From Reticulitermes speratus (lineage: Eukaryota > Arthropoda > Insecta > Blattodea > Rhinotermitidae), in assembly GCA_021186555.1 (NCBI GenBank), contig JAJKFL010000237.1, positions 4,050,558-4,114,557 of the forward strand: 64,000 nucleotides of DNA. Reading direction: 5' to 3'. Below the pieces are notes generated by a model. That model was not told where the DNA came from. It ran no database searches and saw nothing but the letters and a program-made list of their open reading frames with translations. Positions 44,339 through 55,998 of the stretch are shown here, piece by piece. A program made the position numbers and the translations under genes. Positions within the stretch are counted from its first letter, which is position 1, and every line of letters begins with the position of its first letter.

Positions 44339-44706
44339 TTTTTCCCTTTGGCGCAACAGCCCCTAGTGGGCCTCCTCATTATCGAGGTTTCACGATCACA
44401 CTCAATAGGACTCCTCTGGACGAGTGATCAGCCCGACGCAGAGACCTCTACCTGACAACACACAACACTCACAAGAGACAGACATCCATGCCCTAGGCGC
44501 GAATTATTTTTTTTTTGTCCCGTTTCTTCCCTTTGATCCATTTTGTACTTTTAAATCCTTCTTCATGTCACTTTATGTTCCATACTAGTCCTTATACAAC
44601 AAACACAGCACAAATATCCATGCCTCCGGCGGGATTCGAACCCACAATCCTAGTAAGCGAGCGGCCGCAGACCCACGCCTTAGACCGCGCGGCCACTGGG
44701 ATCGGC
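44339..44706 (-). mobile_element. SINE family C, long (dimeric) form, copy 2
   Basis: Antisense. The distal family-C body is followed by a T-run, an extra segment (CCCTTTGATCCATTTTGTAC), and then a complete family-C head with B box GGGTTCGAATCCCGCCGG. Target duplications around GCCTATAG flank it. Same architecture as 57808-58210. Confidence 0.87.
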
Positions 44707-44859
44707 CTATAGCTGTAATAAGTGTAATAAATCTATTACAGCAACCGAAGGACAGCTATATATAAATATAATAATTTTGAAGCTGTCTGCTGGTAATTAA
44801 TGAGCGTAAAACACTGCATTGTAATGTACCAAAATATAAGCAACAAAGAGTTTTCCCTG

Positions 44860-45000
44860 TACACACCATGGAGGCATAGGTGCGAAAGGGGCTATAGGGT
44901 CACTCATTCTTAACCTCGGCACTAGATGAGAGTGTTCAGCCCGAGGTCCGACCGCTTTACCAGCGAGGAAAAACCCCCGGCGCCCACTGAATAGGAGCCC
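44860..45000 (-). mobile_element. SINE family-B relic
   Basis: Antisense tail and body (ATTCTTAACCTCGGCACTAG, GACCGCTTTACCAGCGAGGA), no head. Confidence 0.6.
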
Positions 45001-45735
45001 TAACTATATATCTACTGAATATGAAGCCCGGAAAGAGGTTTGGCCTGAAGATGACGCAATTCGCATAGAAACGTGTACCGTAGTAATCTGAATGGAAATG
45101 AATACAGTTGTGTTGACTGTGCAAGTTCAGCCCGCAGCCGCCTTAGACACACCTGTGGCACAGGTAAGGCCGGCAGTAGGTCAGACCGGCCGGTCCAAAC
45201 CTGTCCGCTACACTGCGTCATGTGGCCAGTCGCTCCACGTGAAGGTACCGCAGCTCGGCTGACACTCGGCCTCGTGTTTATATGTAAACTCAAGGCATAA
45301 TGAGGACGGCTGTTTATATGCTAAACCACCTAAATCGTTGGAGTATGACGTGAAGGTACTTCTGTCCAAGCAGCAGAAAGAGCATTGCTTTGTGTTTGGA
45401 CGTTCCCGCGCATTTGTGGGCCATCAGTCACATATAGAAGTGTGTTAGAGTCATAATATTCATACGGAAAACGTAAGCAGCTTCTGTTTTCAGACCATAC
45501 GAGGTCAGGAGCTAGTCTTAAACAACACAGACAATGTACGTATAAACTAAAATGTAGCGAGTTTGCTTTATAATTGTTGCAATGGAAAAGCAACAATAGG
45601 TTCCCTTTGTGATAATCACAAGCTTTGTGTTTCTTTCCTCCGAACAGATTTCGTTCAAAACATTTTTAGGTCCGATAAATATATGTCAAGTCAGTCTCAA
45701 TACGCACGCAGAAACACAGTAAGATTACAACATTT
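45001..45735. other. Unassigned, GC-rich patch at 45110-45260
   Basis: Contains a donor-like CACAGGTAAGG at 45160-45170 after a GC-rich stretch, and a hammerhead-like relic CCTGAAGATGACG ... GAAACGTGTACC at 45048-45080. No protein match seen, so no exon is called. Confidence 0.45.
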
Positions 45736-45915
45736 GACCGTGCCATGGCTCAGGCAGTTACTCGCCGGCCTCCCACCGCCGAGGCCCGGGTTCGATCCCG
45801 GGTCAGTTCACGTGGGATTTGTGGTGGACAAAGTGGCACTGGGACAGGTTTTCCCGCGAGTACTTCGGTTTTTCCCTGTCTATTTCATTCTACCGGTGCT
45901 CCATTACACGGAAAA
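45736..45915 (+). mobile_element. tRNA-headed SINE, family E
   Basis: Head CCGTGCCATGGCTCAGGCAG, B box CGGGTTCGATCCCGGG, body GGTTTTCCCGCGAGTACTTC. Its tail motif (AGTACTTC..TTTTCCCTGTC..CATTC) is also the core of the 91-bp array at 52.2 kb. Confidence 0.85.
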
Positions 45916-45954
45916 ACGAAAAAACCTAATCATCTTCATCACAGGGTTGCACAA

Positions 45955-46095
45955 TAAGCCTCAAGGCTGCGGTGCGTCCGTAGCATCTGCTGCGGGGCCC
46001 TTCACAAAATAAAAGCATTTGTGGCAATACCCTGAGCAGGGAACACTCATGTAGCCTGTGATCGAACCTGGGCTATTCGCGATGAGAGACCAATT
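45955..46095 (-). mobile_element. Probable tRNA-headed SINE
   Basis: On the - strand a B-box-like GGTTCGATCACAGGC follows an A-box-like region. The tail is not well defined. 46096-46500 shows nothing recognisable. Confidence 0.5.
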
Positions 46096-46504
46096 CCTGA
46101 GCAATAAAGCACGATTTTCATGTGAATAATGTTTGAACATAAACTGTGCCCTATTACGATTTCCAAACAGTGTGTGCTGTTTTAATGCAATAATCTCTTC
46201 TTTTCTGAGAACTATACGATACACGTGAGTGTTCTGTGTGAGCAGAATGCATAGCTTTCTAATGTTAAAACTGCCGGTACGTATAATAACCACCGTGCTG
46301 TCAAGAGTTAAACAATTTCAATAAATAATACTGATTTTGGAACATCGCGATGATTCTGTTTTGAAATTTGTACTGATTTTGGAAGTGTGATGTGTTACGG
46401 ACGTTTCGTATGACCGTGCTACATTAATCCCAGCACCATGTGGTATAATTTTTGTTATAAAAACATGGTGAAAAAGGTAAACTTGTTGCTGTACACGTCA
46501 TTAA

Positions 46505-46730
46505 GACACACAGAAGGAGTGGAGGTATAGCTCCCCCCATTCTTAACCTCGGCACGAGGTGAGTGAGTAATCAGATTCACCTCCCATCCTCTTTTCCTCC
46601 TGGAAAAACGCCCCCAGTGTCCACGGACTAGGGGTCTTGGACATTCTGTATCATTGGGAGCAGACAGAAATATTTACCCCTGCCGTGAATACTAACACGA
46701 TATATTGACTGAGCTATCCCGGCTCTGTCA
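46505..46730 (-). mobile_element. SINE family-B relic
   Basis: Antisense body (GGAGTGGAGGTATAGCTCCC ... TATTGACTGAGCTATCCCGG), with a decayed head. Confidence 0.7.
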
Positions 46731-47361
46731 GACCGTTGTGTCTGCAAGTCGGCGCGTGATGTGGGAATTACGGAAATCATGCAGTCATCAGAATGACTGT
46801 TAATTAAAGGGCCAGCCAGCAGTAATGCCATAAGGTGCACGAACACAACAACAGTGTTACTAGGCAGCTGGACTCTCCTAATATGGTCAGGAGGTCGCTT
46901 CCGGGACATATATCTGCGCAGCGCAAGTGGCAGGTAATGCAGGCAGATCTACGAATGGTGCGCCTGATACCGCTACCCGCAGGTCAGTGGCGTTTCGATG
47001 TTTCTTAGACGAAGATACTGAGCACAACATGTGGAACGTGGAGACAGAAGGTAACAGGAGGCTGGAGAAAAGTGCATAATTAGGAACTTCTTCATTTATT
47101 ACCTCAAAATGTGCTACAAATATTTATTAATTATGGCTTCCCCTAGTCTGAAACTTTTCCTTAATCGAGCATTTTATTTTTTCGGCAGGAGGCAGCACTT
47201 GTACTAGGGGTAGCATGCAACATACGATTTATTTGGGCGCTGAAGAAACACAGCAATGAATAAGTGGAAATGGCTGTTCGTGAATTATTGCGAATTCAAG
47301 AGTTCAATTTCTACAGTGACGGTATTTTTAAACTCTTGTCAAGATGAAGAAATGCATCAGC
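46731..47361. other. Unassigned, with LINE relic at 47035-47095
   Basis: 47045-47095 (GTAACAGGAGGCTGGAGAAA) resembles the GTAACAGGGGAGTGGAGAAG segment of the 42-kb LINE. Nothing else recognised. Confidence 0.45.
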
Positions 47362-47375
47362 ATGTTTGGTCATTA

Positions 47376-47616
47376 GCCGGTCTAGGGCGTGGGTCTGCGG
47401 TCGTTCACTTGCTGGTACTGCGGGTTCGAATCCCGCGGCGGGCATGGATGTCTGTGTCTTGTGAGTGTTGTGTGTTGTCAGGTGGAGGTCTCTGCGTCGG
47501 GCTGATCACTCGTCCAGAGGAGTCCTACCGAGTGTGGTGTGTCTAAAAAGTGTGATCGTGAAGCCTCGACAATGAGGAGGCCCTGGCCCACTAGGGGCTG
47601 TCGCGCCATGGAAAAA
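47376..47616 (+). mobile_element. tRNA-headed SINE, family C (copy 3)
   Basis: B box CGGGTTCGAATCCCG. Perfect 14-bp target duplications ATGTTTGGTCATTA (47362-47375, 47617-47630). Short form without the extra segment. Confidence 0.94.
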
Positions 47617-47665
47617 ATGTTTGGTCATTATATTGAAAAATAACAAGACATCATTGCAATAAATG

Positions 47666-47966
47666 GGGGCACGCGGTGGCGCAGTTGGTTGAGGCACTGC
47701 GCTACAAACCGGAACGTCGCGGGTTCGATTCCCGATGATGTCACTGGAATTTTTCATTAACATAATCGTTTCGGTCGCCCTGGGGTCGACTCAGCCTCAA
47801 ACAAAATGAGTACCAGGAATCTTTCCTGGGGGGTAAAGGCGGCCGGTGCGTAGGGCTGACAACCTTACCACCTTCATGTGCCGATTGTCTAAAAATCTGG
47901 GAGCCTCAACCTCCTGGAGCCCTAAGGGTCTGTCCAGGCCTGTAATGGGATTGCTTTAGCTTTACC
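47666..47966 (+). mobile_element. tRNA-headed SINE, family A (copy 4)
   Basis: Full length with B box GGGTTCGATTCC. Perfect 12-bp target duplications TTGCAATAAATG (47654-47665, 47967-47978). A small deletion removes CACTATGG in the body. Confidence 0.94.
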
Positions 47967-47978
47967 TTGCAATAAATG

Positions 47979-48477
47979 AGCTACGTTTAACGTTGTAATA
48001 ATTCTTATTAAACGTCCTTCATATTAGAGTGGTAAAATCAAAGAACGCGTAGCACGAATGGGGAGATCATAAATGGGTATGCAATTTTAGCTTACATACC
48101 TAAGTCAAGATTCCACTTACGATATATAGAAAAAAATAGAAGAATAATATTAAAGTGGTTATTACAGATATACGGTGTGACGGTTACGGTGTGACGGTGT
48201 TGTATGCAATAATTTTATCGGGTGGGAACCATGTGGACAGAGAATTAAAACTTTAGTATTACACATAAGGAAGAGGAATTTATTGGTGTGCTGAACGACC
48301 ATCAAGTCTTTACAAGAGAACCGTGTTCCATAGAATTAGTGAGTTAGACATAAAGCCGCGTTCCAAGACTGGTTATTTCGACAAACACTTGCACGTTAGT
48401 GGGAACAGGCTGTTCTTATCTGTACACTTGTCCATTTTCCTGCCGACTGTTGGTAAATATTTGCGTAATTTTACATC
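47979..48477. other. Unassigned, possible LINE relic
   Basis: 48040-48180 weakly resembles the C-terminal LINE region (GTAGCACGAATGGGGAGATC; AGAATAATATTAAAGTGG). Nothing else recognised. Confidence 0.35.
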
Positions 48478-49385
48478 AAGTGGAAGTTACCACCAGTATC
48501 TGTTTACTTATCAAGTCGAAGTTACCACCAGTGTCTGTTTACTTATCAATCGAAGTTACCACCAGTATCTGTTTACTTATCAAGTCGAAGTTACCACCAG
48601 TATCTGTTTACTTATCAAGTCGAAGTTACCACCAGTATCTGTTTACTTATCAAGTCGAAGTTACCACCAGTATCTGTTTACTTATCAAGTCGAAGTTACC
48701 ACCAGTGTCTGTTTACTTATCAAGTCGAAGTTACCACCAGTGTCTGTTTACTTATCAAGTCGAAGTTACCACCAGTGTCTGTTTACTTATCAAGTCGAAG
48801 TTACCACCAGTGTCTATTTACTTATCAAGTCGAAGTTACCACCAGTGTCTGTTTACTTATCAAGTCGAAGTTACCACCAGTGTCTGTTTACTTATCAAGT
48901 CGAAGTTACCACCAGTGTCTGTTTACTTATCAAGTCGAAGTTACCACCAGTGTCTGTTTACTTATCAAGTCGAAGTTACCACCAGTGTCTGTTTACTTAT
49001 CAAGTCGAAGTTACCACCAGTGTCTGTTTACTTATCAAGTCGAAGTTACCACCAGTGTCTGTTTACTTATCAAGTCGAAGTTACCACCAGTGTCTGTTTA
49101 CTTATCAAGTCGAAGTTACCACCAGTGTCTGTTTACTTATCAAGTCGAAGTTACCACCAGTGTCTGTTTACTTATCAAGTCGAAGTTACCATCAGTGTCT
49201 GTTTACTTATCAAGTCGAAGTTACCACCAGTGTCTGTTTACTTATCAAGTCGAAGTTACTACCAGTGTCTGTTTACTTATCAAGTCGAAGTTACCACCAG
49301 TGTCTGTTTACTTATCAAGTCGAAGTTACCACCAGTGTCTGTTACTTATCAAGTCGAAGTTACCACCAGTGTCTGTTTACTTATC
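48478..49385. repeat. 35-bp satellite, 26 copies
   Basis: Unit AAGTCGAAGTTACCACCAGT plus GTCTGTTTACTTATC. 908 bp is 26 units minus two single-base deletions. Early units carry GTATCTG, later ones GTGTCTG. Long open frames (up to 368 codons) are by-products of the repeat. Unrelated in sequence to the 35-bp array at 10.2 kb. Confidence 0.97.
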
Positions 49386-49856
49386 AAGTCGAGAGTTGTG
49401 AATACGGATGTTGCCAAATAAACCAATAGTAAGAAAAGCGTGAAAATTATTCACTTTGCTCACTAAACAATACACAATAATTGGCGCGAATTTTTTTAAT
49501 GCACCAGTCGTGGGAGGCGGCTATTCATTGGGTCATTATTTTATCTGACAACTAACAGTAAAAACACAAACCAACCACCATTCTGGATTCTGGCGTATTT
49601 CGAAGCTGTAGTCAAACTTTTTTGTGTAGTGTCTGAGGAATAAGCGATTTTTTGACGCGGTACTGAGCAGACCGAGCACTGCAGAACGGGCGGCATCAGT
49701 GACTATGCAGCAACGATGTCGTCCGCTCTACTGCAATCACTCCCGCGATAAAAACACTCTGTATGTTATAGATTTTTAATGCACAGTTTACGAGCGGGTT
49801 CCTCTTTAAGCTGAACACCCTGTATAACTAGTCAACGCCTTTACTTATGCTTTGTT
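49386..49856. other. Unassigned spacer
   Basis: Contains the inverted copy (49800-49825) of the CAGGGTGTTCAGCTTAAAG motif found at 174-200. Otherwise nothing recognisable. Confidence 0.5.
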
Positions 49857-50008
49857 TTTGGAATGCCACCGCACTCCATCCTTACCCACTTTATTCAGAA
49901 CAATTCTGTACAACTTACTTCCATAAGATGCACTACAGTATTGTCTGCCAATGTACTGTCGGCTTTAAAGTTCACTTCTTCCCGAGACGTATCATTATAT
50001 TTCCATAT

Positions 50009-50580
50009 AACTAACTCCATGGAGCAGAGTCCTTCCTGAGAAGCTAACAGTTACTCAACCAGTTAAGAAATTACCCGCATTTTATGAACCCTGAAGGTTC
50101 ATTACCGTATTCACAAAAGCCCGCCACCTGTCCCCTATCATGAGCCAGATCAATCCAGTCTATGCCTCCCCATCCCACTTCTTGAAGATCCGTTTTAATA
50201 TTATCATCCCATCTACGCCGAGGTCTTCCAAGTGGTCTCTTTCCCTCAGTCTCCCAACCAAATCTCTATATGCACCTCTCCAGTCTCCAATATGTACCAC
50301 ATGCACCGCCCATCTCATTATTCTCGACTTGATTACCCGAATAATATTTGGTGATGAGTACAGATCACTAAGTTCCTCGTTATGTAGTCTTCTCCACTCC
50401 CCTGTTACCTCGTCCCTCTTAGGCCCAAATATCCTCCTCAGCACCCTATTCTCGAAAACCCTCAGCCTATGTTCCTCCCTCAGTGTGAGAGACCAAGTTT
50501 TACAACCATACAAAACAACAGGCAAAATTATAGTTCTGTATATCTTAATCTTATCTTAATCTCCCCTGCTACGTCGTCTC
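50009..50580 (-). pseudogene. LINE fragment, same family as 41279
   Basis: On the - strand: [60 protein letters not shown], then degenerate sequence. It is missing the RT active-site region. Confidence 0.9.
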
Positions 50581-50794
50581 CCTTAGGCCCAAATATCTTC
50601 CCCAGATAAATGACCCTATGCATTTGATATATCCTCCACACCAAGGTATTGTGTGCTGTGTTGATAAGCAGAACGTCCTGTGCAGCAGATGTATATTTGC
50701 AGTGTCACATTTCGGCATTATAATGAGCATGATTTATCGGCTTTCACTCCTCGACTGATTTACCTCTGCGGAACTAACCCAATGAACCACCGTC

Positions 50795-51028
50795 TCAAGA
50801 AAGGCTAACTGGATTGGTCATATCTTGCAAAGAAAGTGCCTTCTAAAACACGTTATTGAAGGAAAGTTAGAAGTGACAGGAAGACGAGGAATAAGATATA
50901 AGCAGCGACTGGATGATCTTAAGGAAAACAGAGGATACTGGAAATTGGAAGAGGAAGCACTAGATCGCACTGTGTGCAGAACTCGCTTAGGAAGAGGCTA
51001 CGGACCTGTCATAAGGCAGACTTTGTGA
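50795..51028 (+). pseudogene. C-terminal fragment of a second LINE family
   Basis: Encodes KANWIGHILQRKCLLKHVIE, GKLEVTGRRGIRYKQRLDDL, KENRGYWKLEEEALDRTVCR and a stop after VIRQTL. Another piece of this family lies at 61600-61930 on the - strand. Confidence 0.82.
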
Positions 51029-51093
51029 TGATGGTGCCCCCATTTACGAGGGGTTCTCTTTAAGTAAATGCACCACATGTATAATAGTCGAAG

Positions 51094-52170
51094 TTACTAT
51101 CATTTTTGGAATCCACCGCTCCACTCATCCTTACCACTTATTCACACCAAGTCTGTACAACGTTACTTCCATATAGTCACTGTCAGTTTTTCCCAATGTA
51201 CTTCCGTAAATTCACCTTTCTCCCCCGGGCGTATCATTTATTTCCATCATACTTATCCTAGTCAGATCCATTCCTACAAGCTAACAGTTCTCAACCAGTT
51301 AAGAATTACCCGCATTATAACCCCTGATAGTTTTTACCGTATTCACAAAGTTCGCCCCTGTCCTATCATTGACCACATCATCCATCTATGCTCCCATCCC
51401 ACCAAGCTGTTTAATTTATCTCATCCCCGAGTACTTCCAGTTCTCCCCTCAGTCATCCCAACCAATCTCTATATGCCCATCCATTCCATATTACCACACA
51501 CCGCTCTCATTATTCTCGACTTCATTCCCCGTAAATAATAATGCTCATACTATCAGATCACTAATCCACCGTTATGAGTTTCTCCTCCCTGTACTCGTCC
51601 TCTGTAGGTCCCAAATCTCCACACCATATTCTCGAAAACCCTAGCTATGTTCCTCCCCAGTGTGAGAGACCAAGTTTTACACCCTTACAGAACACACAAA
51701 ATTATAGTCATGTATATCATCTAACATCTTAATATTTTCTCTCCCGTACGTTCGTCTCCCTAGCAAATATCTTCCCCAATAAATGACCCTATCATTTGAT
51801 ATATCCTCCACACCAAGGTATTGTGTGCTGTGTTGACTAAGCAGACTCCTGTCAGCAGATGTATATTGCATGTCACACTTTCGGCATTACAATGAGCATG
51901 ATTTAATCGTTTTTCACTCCTACGACTGATTTACCTCCCCGGAACTAATCCCAATGAACCACGTCTCAAAAGGCTAACGGTATTGGTTATCTTGCCAGAA
52001 GAAGTGCCTGTCTAAACACTTATTGAAGAAATTAGACATGCTAGACAACGAGAATAAGTTTAAGCAGACTGATGATTTATGGAAACAGTAGGATACTGAA
52101 ATTGGACAAAGCACTAGATCGCACTGTTCAACATCCTAGCAGAGCAACGGACTGTCATAAGAGTTTTCTA
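51094..52170. repeat. Duplicated block, copy B, heavily eroded
   Basis: Follows copy A segment by segment (GGAATCCACCG..., CTCCACACCAAGGTATTGTG, ...GGACTGTCATAAG) but with dozens of small deletions, so every LINE frame is destroyed. Confidence 0.85.
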
Positions 52171-52196
52171 GTACCACCACTGCAGTATATTACAAT

Positions 52197-52840
52197 GTGA
52201 TACATTCTACACTACCACAAGCTGTATTGTTTCTCAAGTACTTCAGTTTTCCCCTGTCGTATCATTCCACCAATGCTCCATACTCATTCATACATCTACC
52301 ACCAACGCTGTATAATGTTTCTCTCCCAGTACTTCAGTTTTCCCCTGTCAGTATCATTCCACCAATGCTCCATACTCATTCATATCATCTACCACCAACG
52401 CTGTATAATGTTTCTCTCACAGTACTTCAGTTTCCCCTGTCAGTATCATTCCACCAATGCTCCATACTCATTCATACATCTACCACCACGCTGTATAATG
52501 TTTTCTCCCAGTACTTCAGTTTCCCCTGTCAGTATCGTTCCACCAATGCTCCATACTCATTCATTCATCTACCACCAACGCTGTATAATTTTTTCTCTCC
52601 CAGTACTTCAGTTTCCCCTGTCAGTATCGTTCCACCAATGCTCCATACTCATTCTTTCATCTACCACCAACGCTGTATAATGTTTTTCTCCCAGTACTTC
52701 AGTTTCCCCTGTCAGTGTCATTCCACCAATGCTCCATACTCATTCATCCATCTACCACCAACGCTGTATAATGTTTCTCTCCCAGTACTTCAGTTTCCCC
52801 TGTCAGTATCATTCCACCAATGCTCCATACTCATTCGGTC
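52197..52840. repeat. 91-bp tandem repeat, 7 copies
   Basis: Unit contains AGTACTTCAGTTTCCCCTGT, CATTCCACCAATGCTCCATA and ACCACCAACGCTGTATAATG. Spacing between copies is 90-93 bp. The first two motifs match the tail of SINE family E. Confidence 0.93.
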
Positions 52841-52970
52841 TCAGAGTCATTCTAGACCAAATTGGCAAAGACAGAAACCTTCCATGTCACCTGGGTCCAA
52901 CCGATAGCTAAGTGGCCACACTAATTGAGGTACCAGTTCATTGTTTTATATTCAACCCACAGTAAAAGGT

Positions 52971-53259
52971 TAAAGCAATTCCTGTGTAGGCCTGGACAGG
53001 TCCTAATTTTCCAGGAGGGTGAGGCTCCCAGATTTCAAGATAATCGCACATTAAGGTGGTAAGGTTGTCAGCCCTACACACCGGCCACCTTTACCCCCTC
53101 CCCACCATGAAATATTCCTGGTACTCATTTCTGTTACAGGCTGAGTCGACCCCAGGGCCATAGTGCGGCCGGAAGGGAAATTATGTCAATGAAAAATTCC
53201 AATGACAACATCGCGAATCAAACCCGCGACCTTTCGGCTTGCAGCCACCGCGTGCCCTC
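52971..53259 (-). mobile_element. tRNA-headed SINE, family A (copy 5)
   Basis: Antisense, nearly full length (GCAATTCCTGTGTAGGCCTG ... CTTGCAGCCACCGCGTGCCC), diverged. Confidence 0.88.
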
Positions 53260-53307
53260 TGAACCCATAGTGATTCCCTTAATTTATCTAACTTCATGGA
53301 GCAATGT

Positions 53308-53450
53308 GTACGGGTCTCTTTCCCGGGGGTAAAGCGACCGGGGCGTGGCGTTGACGACCCACCCACATCTAGCGCTGAAGTTGAAGGAAAGTAGAGCTCG
53401 ACTCCTGCTCTGGGCCTTCATGGCAGGTTATAGGGTTAACTTTATCTTTT
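53308..53450 (+). mobile_element. SINE family-B fragment
   Basis: Headless body and tail: GGGTCTCTTTCCCGGGGGTA ... GGGCCTTCATGGCAGG. Confidence 0.8.
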
Positions 53451-53845
53451 AACTCCATGGAGCAGAGTCCTCCTTAGCAAACAGAGAGTCGTTTAGGTCT
53501 TCAAATAATTATTTGACTGTTATTGAGACAAATGATTTGTCATCATGTTTACAGAAGTCCGCTACTGGAAAGTTTCATCAGTCAGTTCAATCCAATTTAC
53601 AACTCATTAAGATCCAGTTCGACCTTGACTTATATCTCGGCCCAACCATCACAACAGGACTCACATTACAATTTTCAGACAACATTTTTAGCAATCCTTT
53701 CCCCCCACGGATGTTCCACGCGCCACTCATGTCACCCCAGATACTGCATATACTGATTACCACCACCTGTCACTTCTCTACAAACACTTTTCCCAGCACA
53801 CTGTCCCCAGAATTCCAGAATGTATATTTCTTTCCTTTCCTATGC
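53451..53845. other. Unassigned
   Basis: Starts with a LINE-tail-like AACTCCATGGAGCAGAGTCC (53452-53471). The rest resembles decayed LINE or SINE sequence but could not be placed. Confidence 0.4.
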
Positions 53846-53847
53846 GA

Positions 53848-53995
53848 TGGGTACCGCGTCATTCCCGGGGGGTAAAGTGGCCGAGCGTGGCTTTAACCAC
53901 CTACCCCATCTAGCGCTGACGTTGAAGGCAAAATAGAGCTATACCTCTACTCCTCTTCTGTGCCTTCATGGCAGGTTATAGGGACCTTTAGCCTT
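53848..53995 (+). mobile_element. SINE family-B fragment
   Basis: Headless body and tail: GGGTACCGCGTCATTCCCGG ... TGCCTTCATGGCAGGTTA. Confidence 0.8.
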
Positions 53996-54070
53996 TTAAA
54001 CCTTTTATATTTCTTTCCCTGAGGTGATATATGTAGTTTCAGTGCTTGTTTTGCCTACACTATGCCATTA

Positions 54071-54390
54071 TGATGTCGACCTCGGTGGACTAGTGGTTAG
54101 CGTGCTCGCCACTGGACCCAAGGTTCGCGGTTCGATCCCGATCGAGGGCGATGGATTTTTAAGGGTGATAAAAATCCGTAGCAACCACTTCATTCGGAGG
54201 GGTGAAGGTCTCCCATGTCGTAGATTTACGGCATGTAAAAGAACCTTACGGCATGAATTGCAAAATTGTGGTCATTCGATAGAACAGCAGCGCGACCAGT
54301 TGGCCAGTCACCAATGCCACGAATGCGCACGACCCAGTAATCTCGGAAAGAGGAGGCCTGAGCCCATATACGGCTGTTGAGCCATGGTTA
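54071..54390 (+). mobile_element. tRNA-headed SINE, family D
   Basis: Head GACCTCGGTGGACTAGTGGT (A box), B box GCGGTTCGATCCCGATCG, body GGAGGGGTGAAGGTCTCCCA, tail GGCTGTTGAGCCATGG. Only copy in the window. Confidence 0.88.
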
Positions 54391-54476
54391 TTATATATAT
54401 ATTAACCATTATGATAAATCGAGATGACTAAAAATTTATCCTTGACTATGATCAACAAAGTAACTTGAAAGACACA

Positions 54477-54661
54477 TAGTCGAACGTGGTTATAACGTCA
54501 CGAAAGGAACTTAATGTTTTGTGTCGTTATAAACGAGTGTCGTTATAACCGAGGAGTATAATGTTGTGGTTAACAGTGATAAATTAATTGGTACCACAGA
54601 ATATGTGACGCATTAGGCGAGGTGTAGTATAAACCGATGTCGCTATAGCCGGGTTCGACTG
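54477..54661. mobile_element. Pogo-like MITE (copy 3)
   Basis: Inverted orientation relative to copy 1; ends AGCCGGGTTCGACTG followed by TA. The left terminus is slightly altered (CATAGTCGAAC). Confidence 0.84.
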
Positions 54662-54664
54662 TAT

Positions 54665-55714
54665 TTTAATCAGATGCACGAGACTGTTTCTTTTTTGTGA
54701 TGAAACGATTCAAAATATTTTGTGGCTACAATCTGGACAGCCTCAGGCTCGTACCTCCTCACTGCATGTCGTGAGGAGGTACACAAATTTTCCAATAATT
54801 TCAAGGTCCCTATTTCTTTGTTATGTAGATAATAATCAGAGCTGATGCCCCGAGGTTGTGGGTTACTCGCCTGTTACGTCACGCAAGCCTAATCGCCGTA
54901 AATATCCATAAACGTGCAAGGTGCTTACAAAAACAGCGTAGCAAAGTTTGTCATCATCCCCAATTTCTGAGCTGGAGGAAGCTGAAACGTGTCACCCATG
55001 CACTATCGATTCAGGTTTCGAGACTTTTTCAAAACATCGATATTAAAAATATTAATTTCTCATCACTGACAGGTTTCGACATCATCCCTCAATGTGGGGG
55101 TACTCCGCAATCTGGCAAGCCTCTCCAGATAAAACTGTGGCTGTGCAGTCTAGTAGATAATCACCGACGTTTCGGGAGTACGTGCTCACTCGTCCATCAG
55201 TGCAGCAGATCATTTCGATATGTCGATATATATCCATTCGCTTACACTGTGTCACATTCCAGAAGACACTAATCTAGTGTCACAGCCGTAAAAATCTAAG
55301 TTTTGTACGGTGGCGCCTAATATTTGTGGGTCCTCAGTGTACAACTTGATTCATGCCACCCTTTTGGTGCCTAGCAATTTCAGGTGGAGTATAGATTTTT
55401 TCAAAATTTTTGTACCCCCGATTTAAACTACCATCTCTTATTTAAACACTCTTCCCCCCTCGCAAAACATAGTCCTATATATACAGCAATTATAAAGAAC
55501 ATAAAAATTTCACATGTTTATAATGAAGTAACCAGTGAGCCCATAATTATATTAATGTGTTAATTGTTACGAAAACTCTGTGTTTAGAATGAAGAAAGAG
55601 ATCGTAATATTGAAAATTTTTGTAGCAATTGATGTATATTTTGATGTAGGCTCTGTGCTTACTTTATTATAAATATGCAAAATTATTACCTTATTTTTTA
55701 AACACGCTTTTAAT
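54665..55714. other. Unassigned
   Basis: A short inverted repeat CGTACCTCCTCAC/GTGAGGAGGTAC lies at about 54750-54782. A decayed hammerhead-like motif lies at 55155-55205 (- strand CTGATGG ... CCCGAAACGTCGGTG). No gene recognised. Confidence 0.45.
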
Positions 55715-55715
55715 T

Positions 55716-55998
55716 AGCTCAGTTACTATAACGACTCGTTACGGGCTGGAAGGTCCGGGAATTGAATCCCGGTGGGGGCGAGATTATCCGCAACCGTCCA
55801 GACTGGCCTGGGGCCCTCCCAGCCTCCTATACAATGGGTACCGGGTCTCTTTCCCGGGGGTAAAGTGGCCAGTGCGTGGCGTTGACCACCCACCCCCATC
55901 TAGCGCCGAGGTTAAAGAAAGAGTAAAGATATATCTCTACTCCCCCTCTGTACCTTCATGGCCTGTTTCTAGGGTGAAATTTACCTTTAGCTTTTTTT
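55716..55998 (+). mobile_element. tRNA-headed SINE, family B (copy 3)
   Basis: A-box part AGCTCAGTTACTATAACGAC, B-box region GGGAATTGAATCCCGGTGGG, full tail TTCATGGCCTGTTTCTAGGG. Confidence 0.9.

Larger units (their letters stand above)
49857..51043. repeat. Duplicated block, copy A (two LINE fragments)
   Basis: Begins with GGAATGCCACCGCACTCCAT and ends near CATAAGGCAGACTTTG. Includes the LINE fragments at 50009 and 50640. A decayed second copy follows at once. Confidence 0.85.

Noticed and set aside
45112..45170. Possible exon ending at CACAGGTAAGG
   Set aside because: A good donor but no protein match and no compatible partner exon for either gene.
48323..49429. 368-codon frame with YHQCLFTYQVE-like repeats
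   Set aside because: Lies over the 35-bp satellite; all three frames of one strand are open.
50825..51028. Stand-alone small protein gene
   Set aside because: The sequence is the C-terminus of a LINE, duplicated in copy B and at 61.7 kb.
55155..55205. Hammerhead on the - strand
   Set aside because: The core is CTGATGG, losing an invariant A; kept as a relic only.
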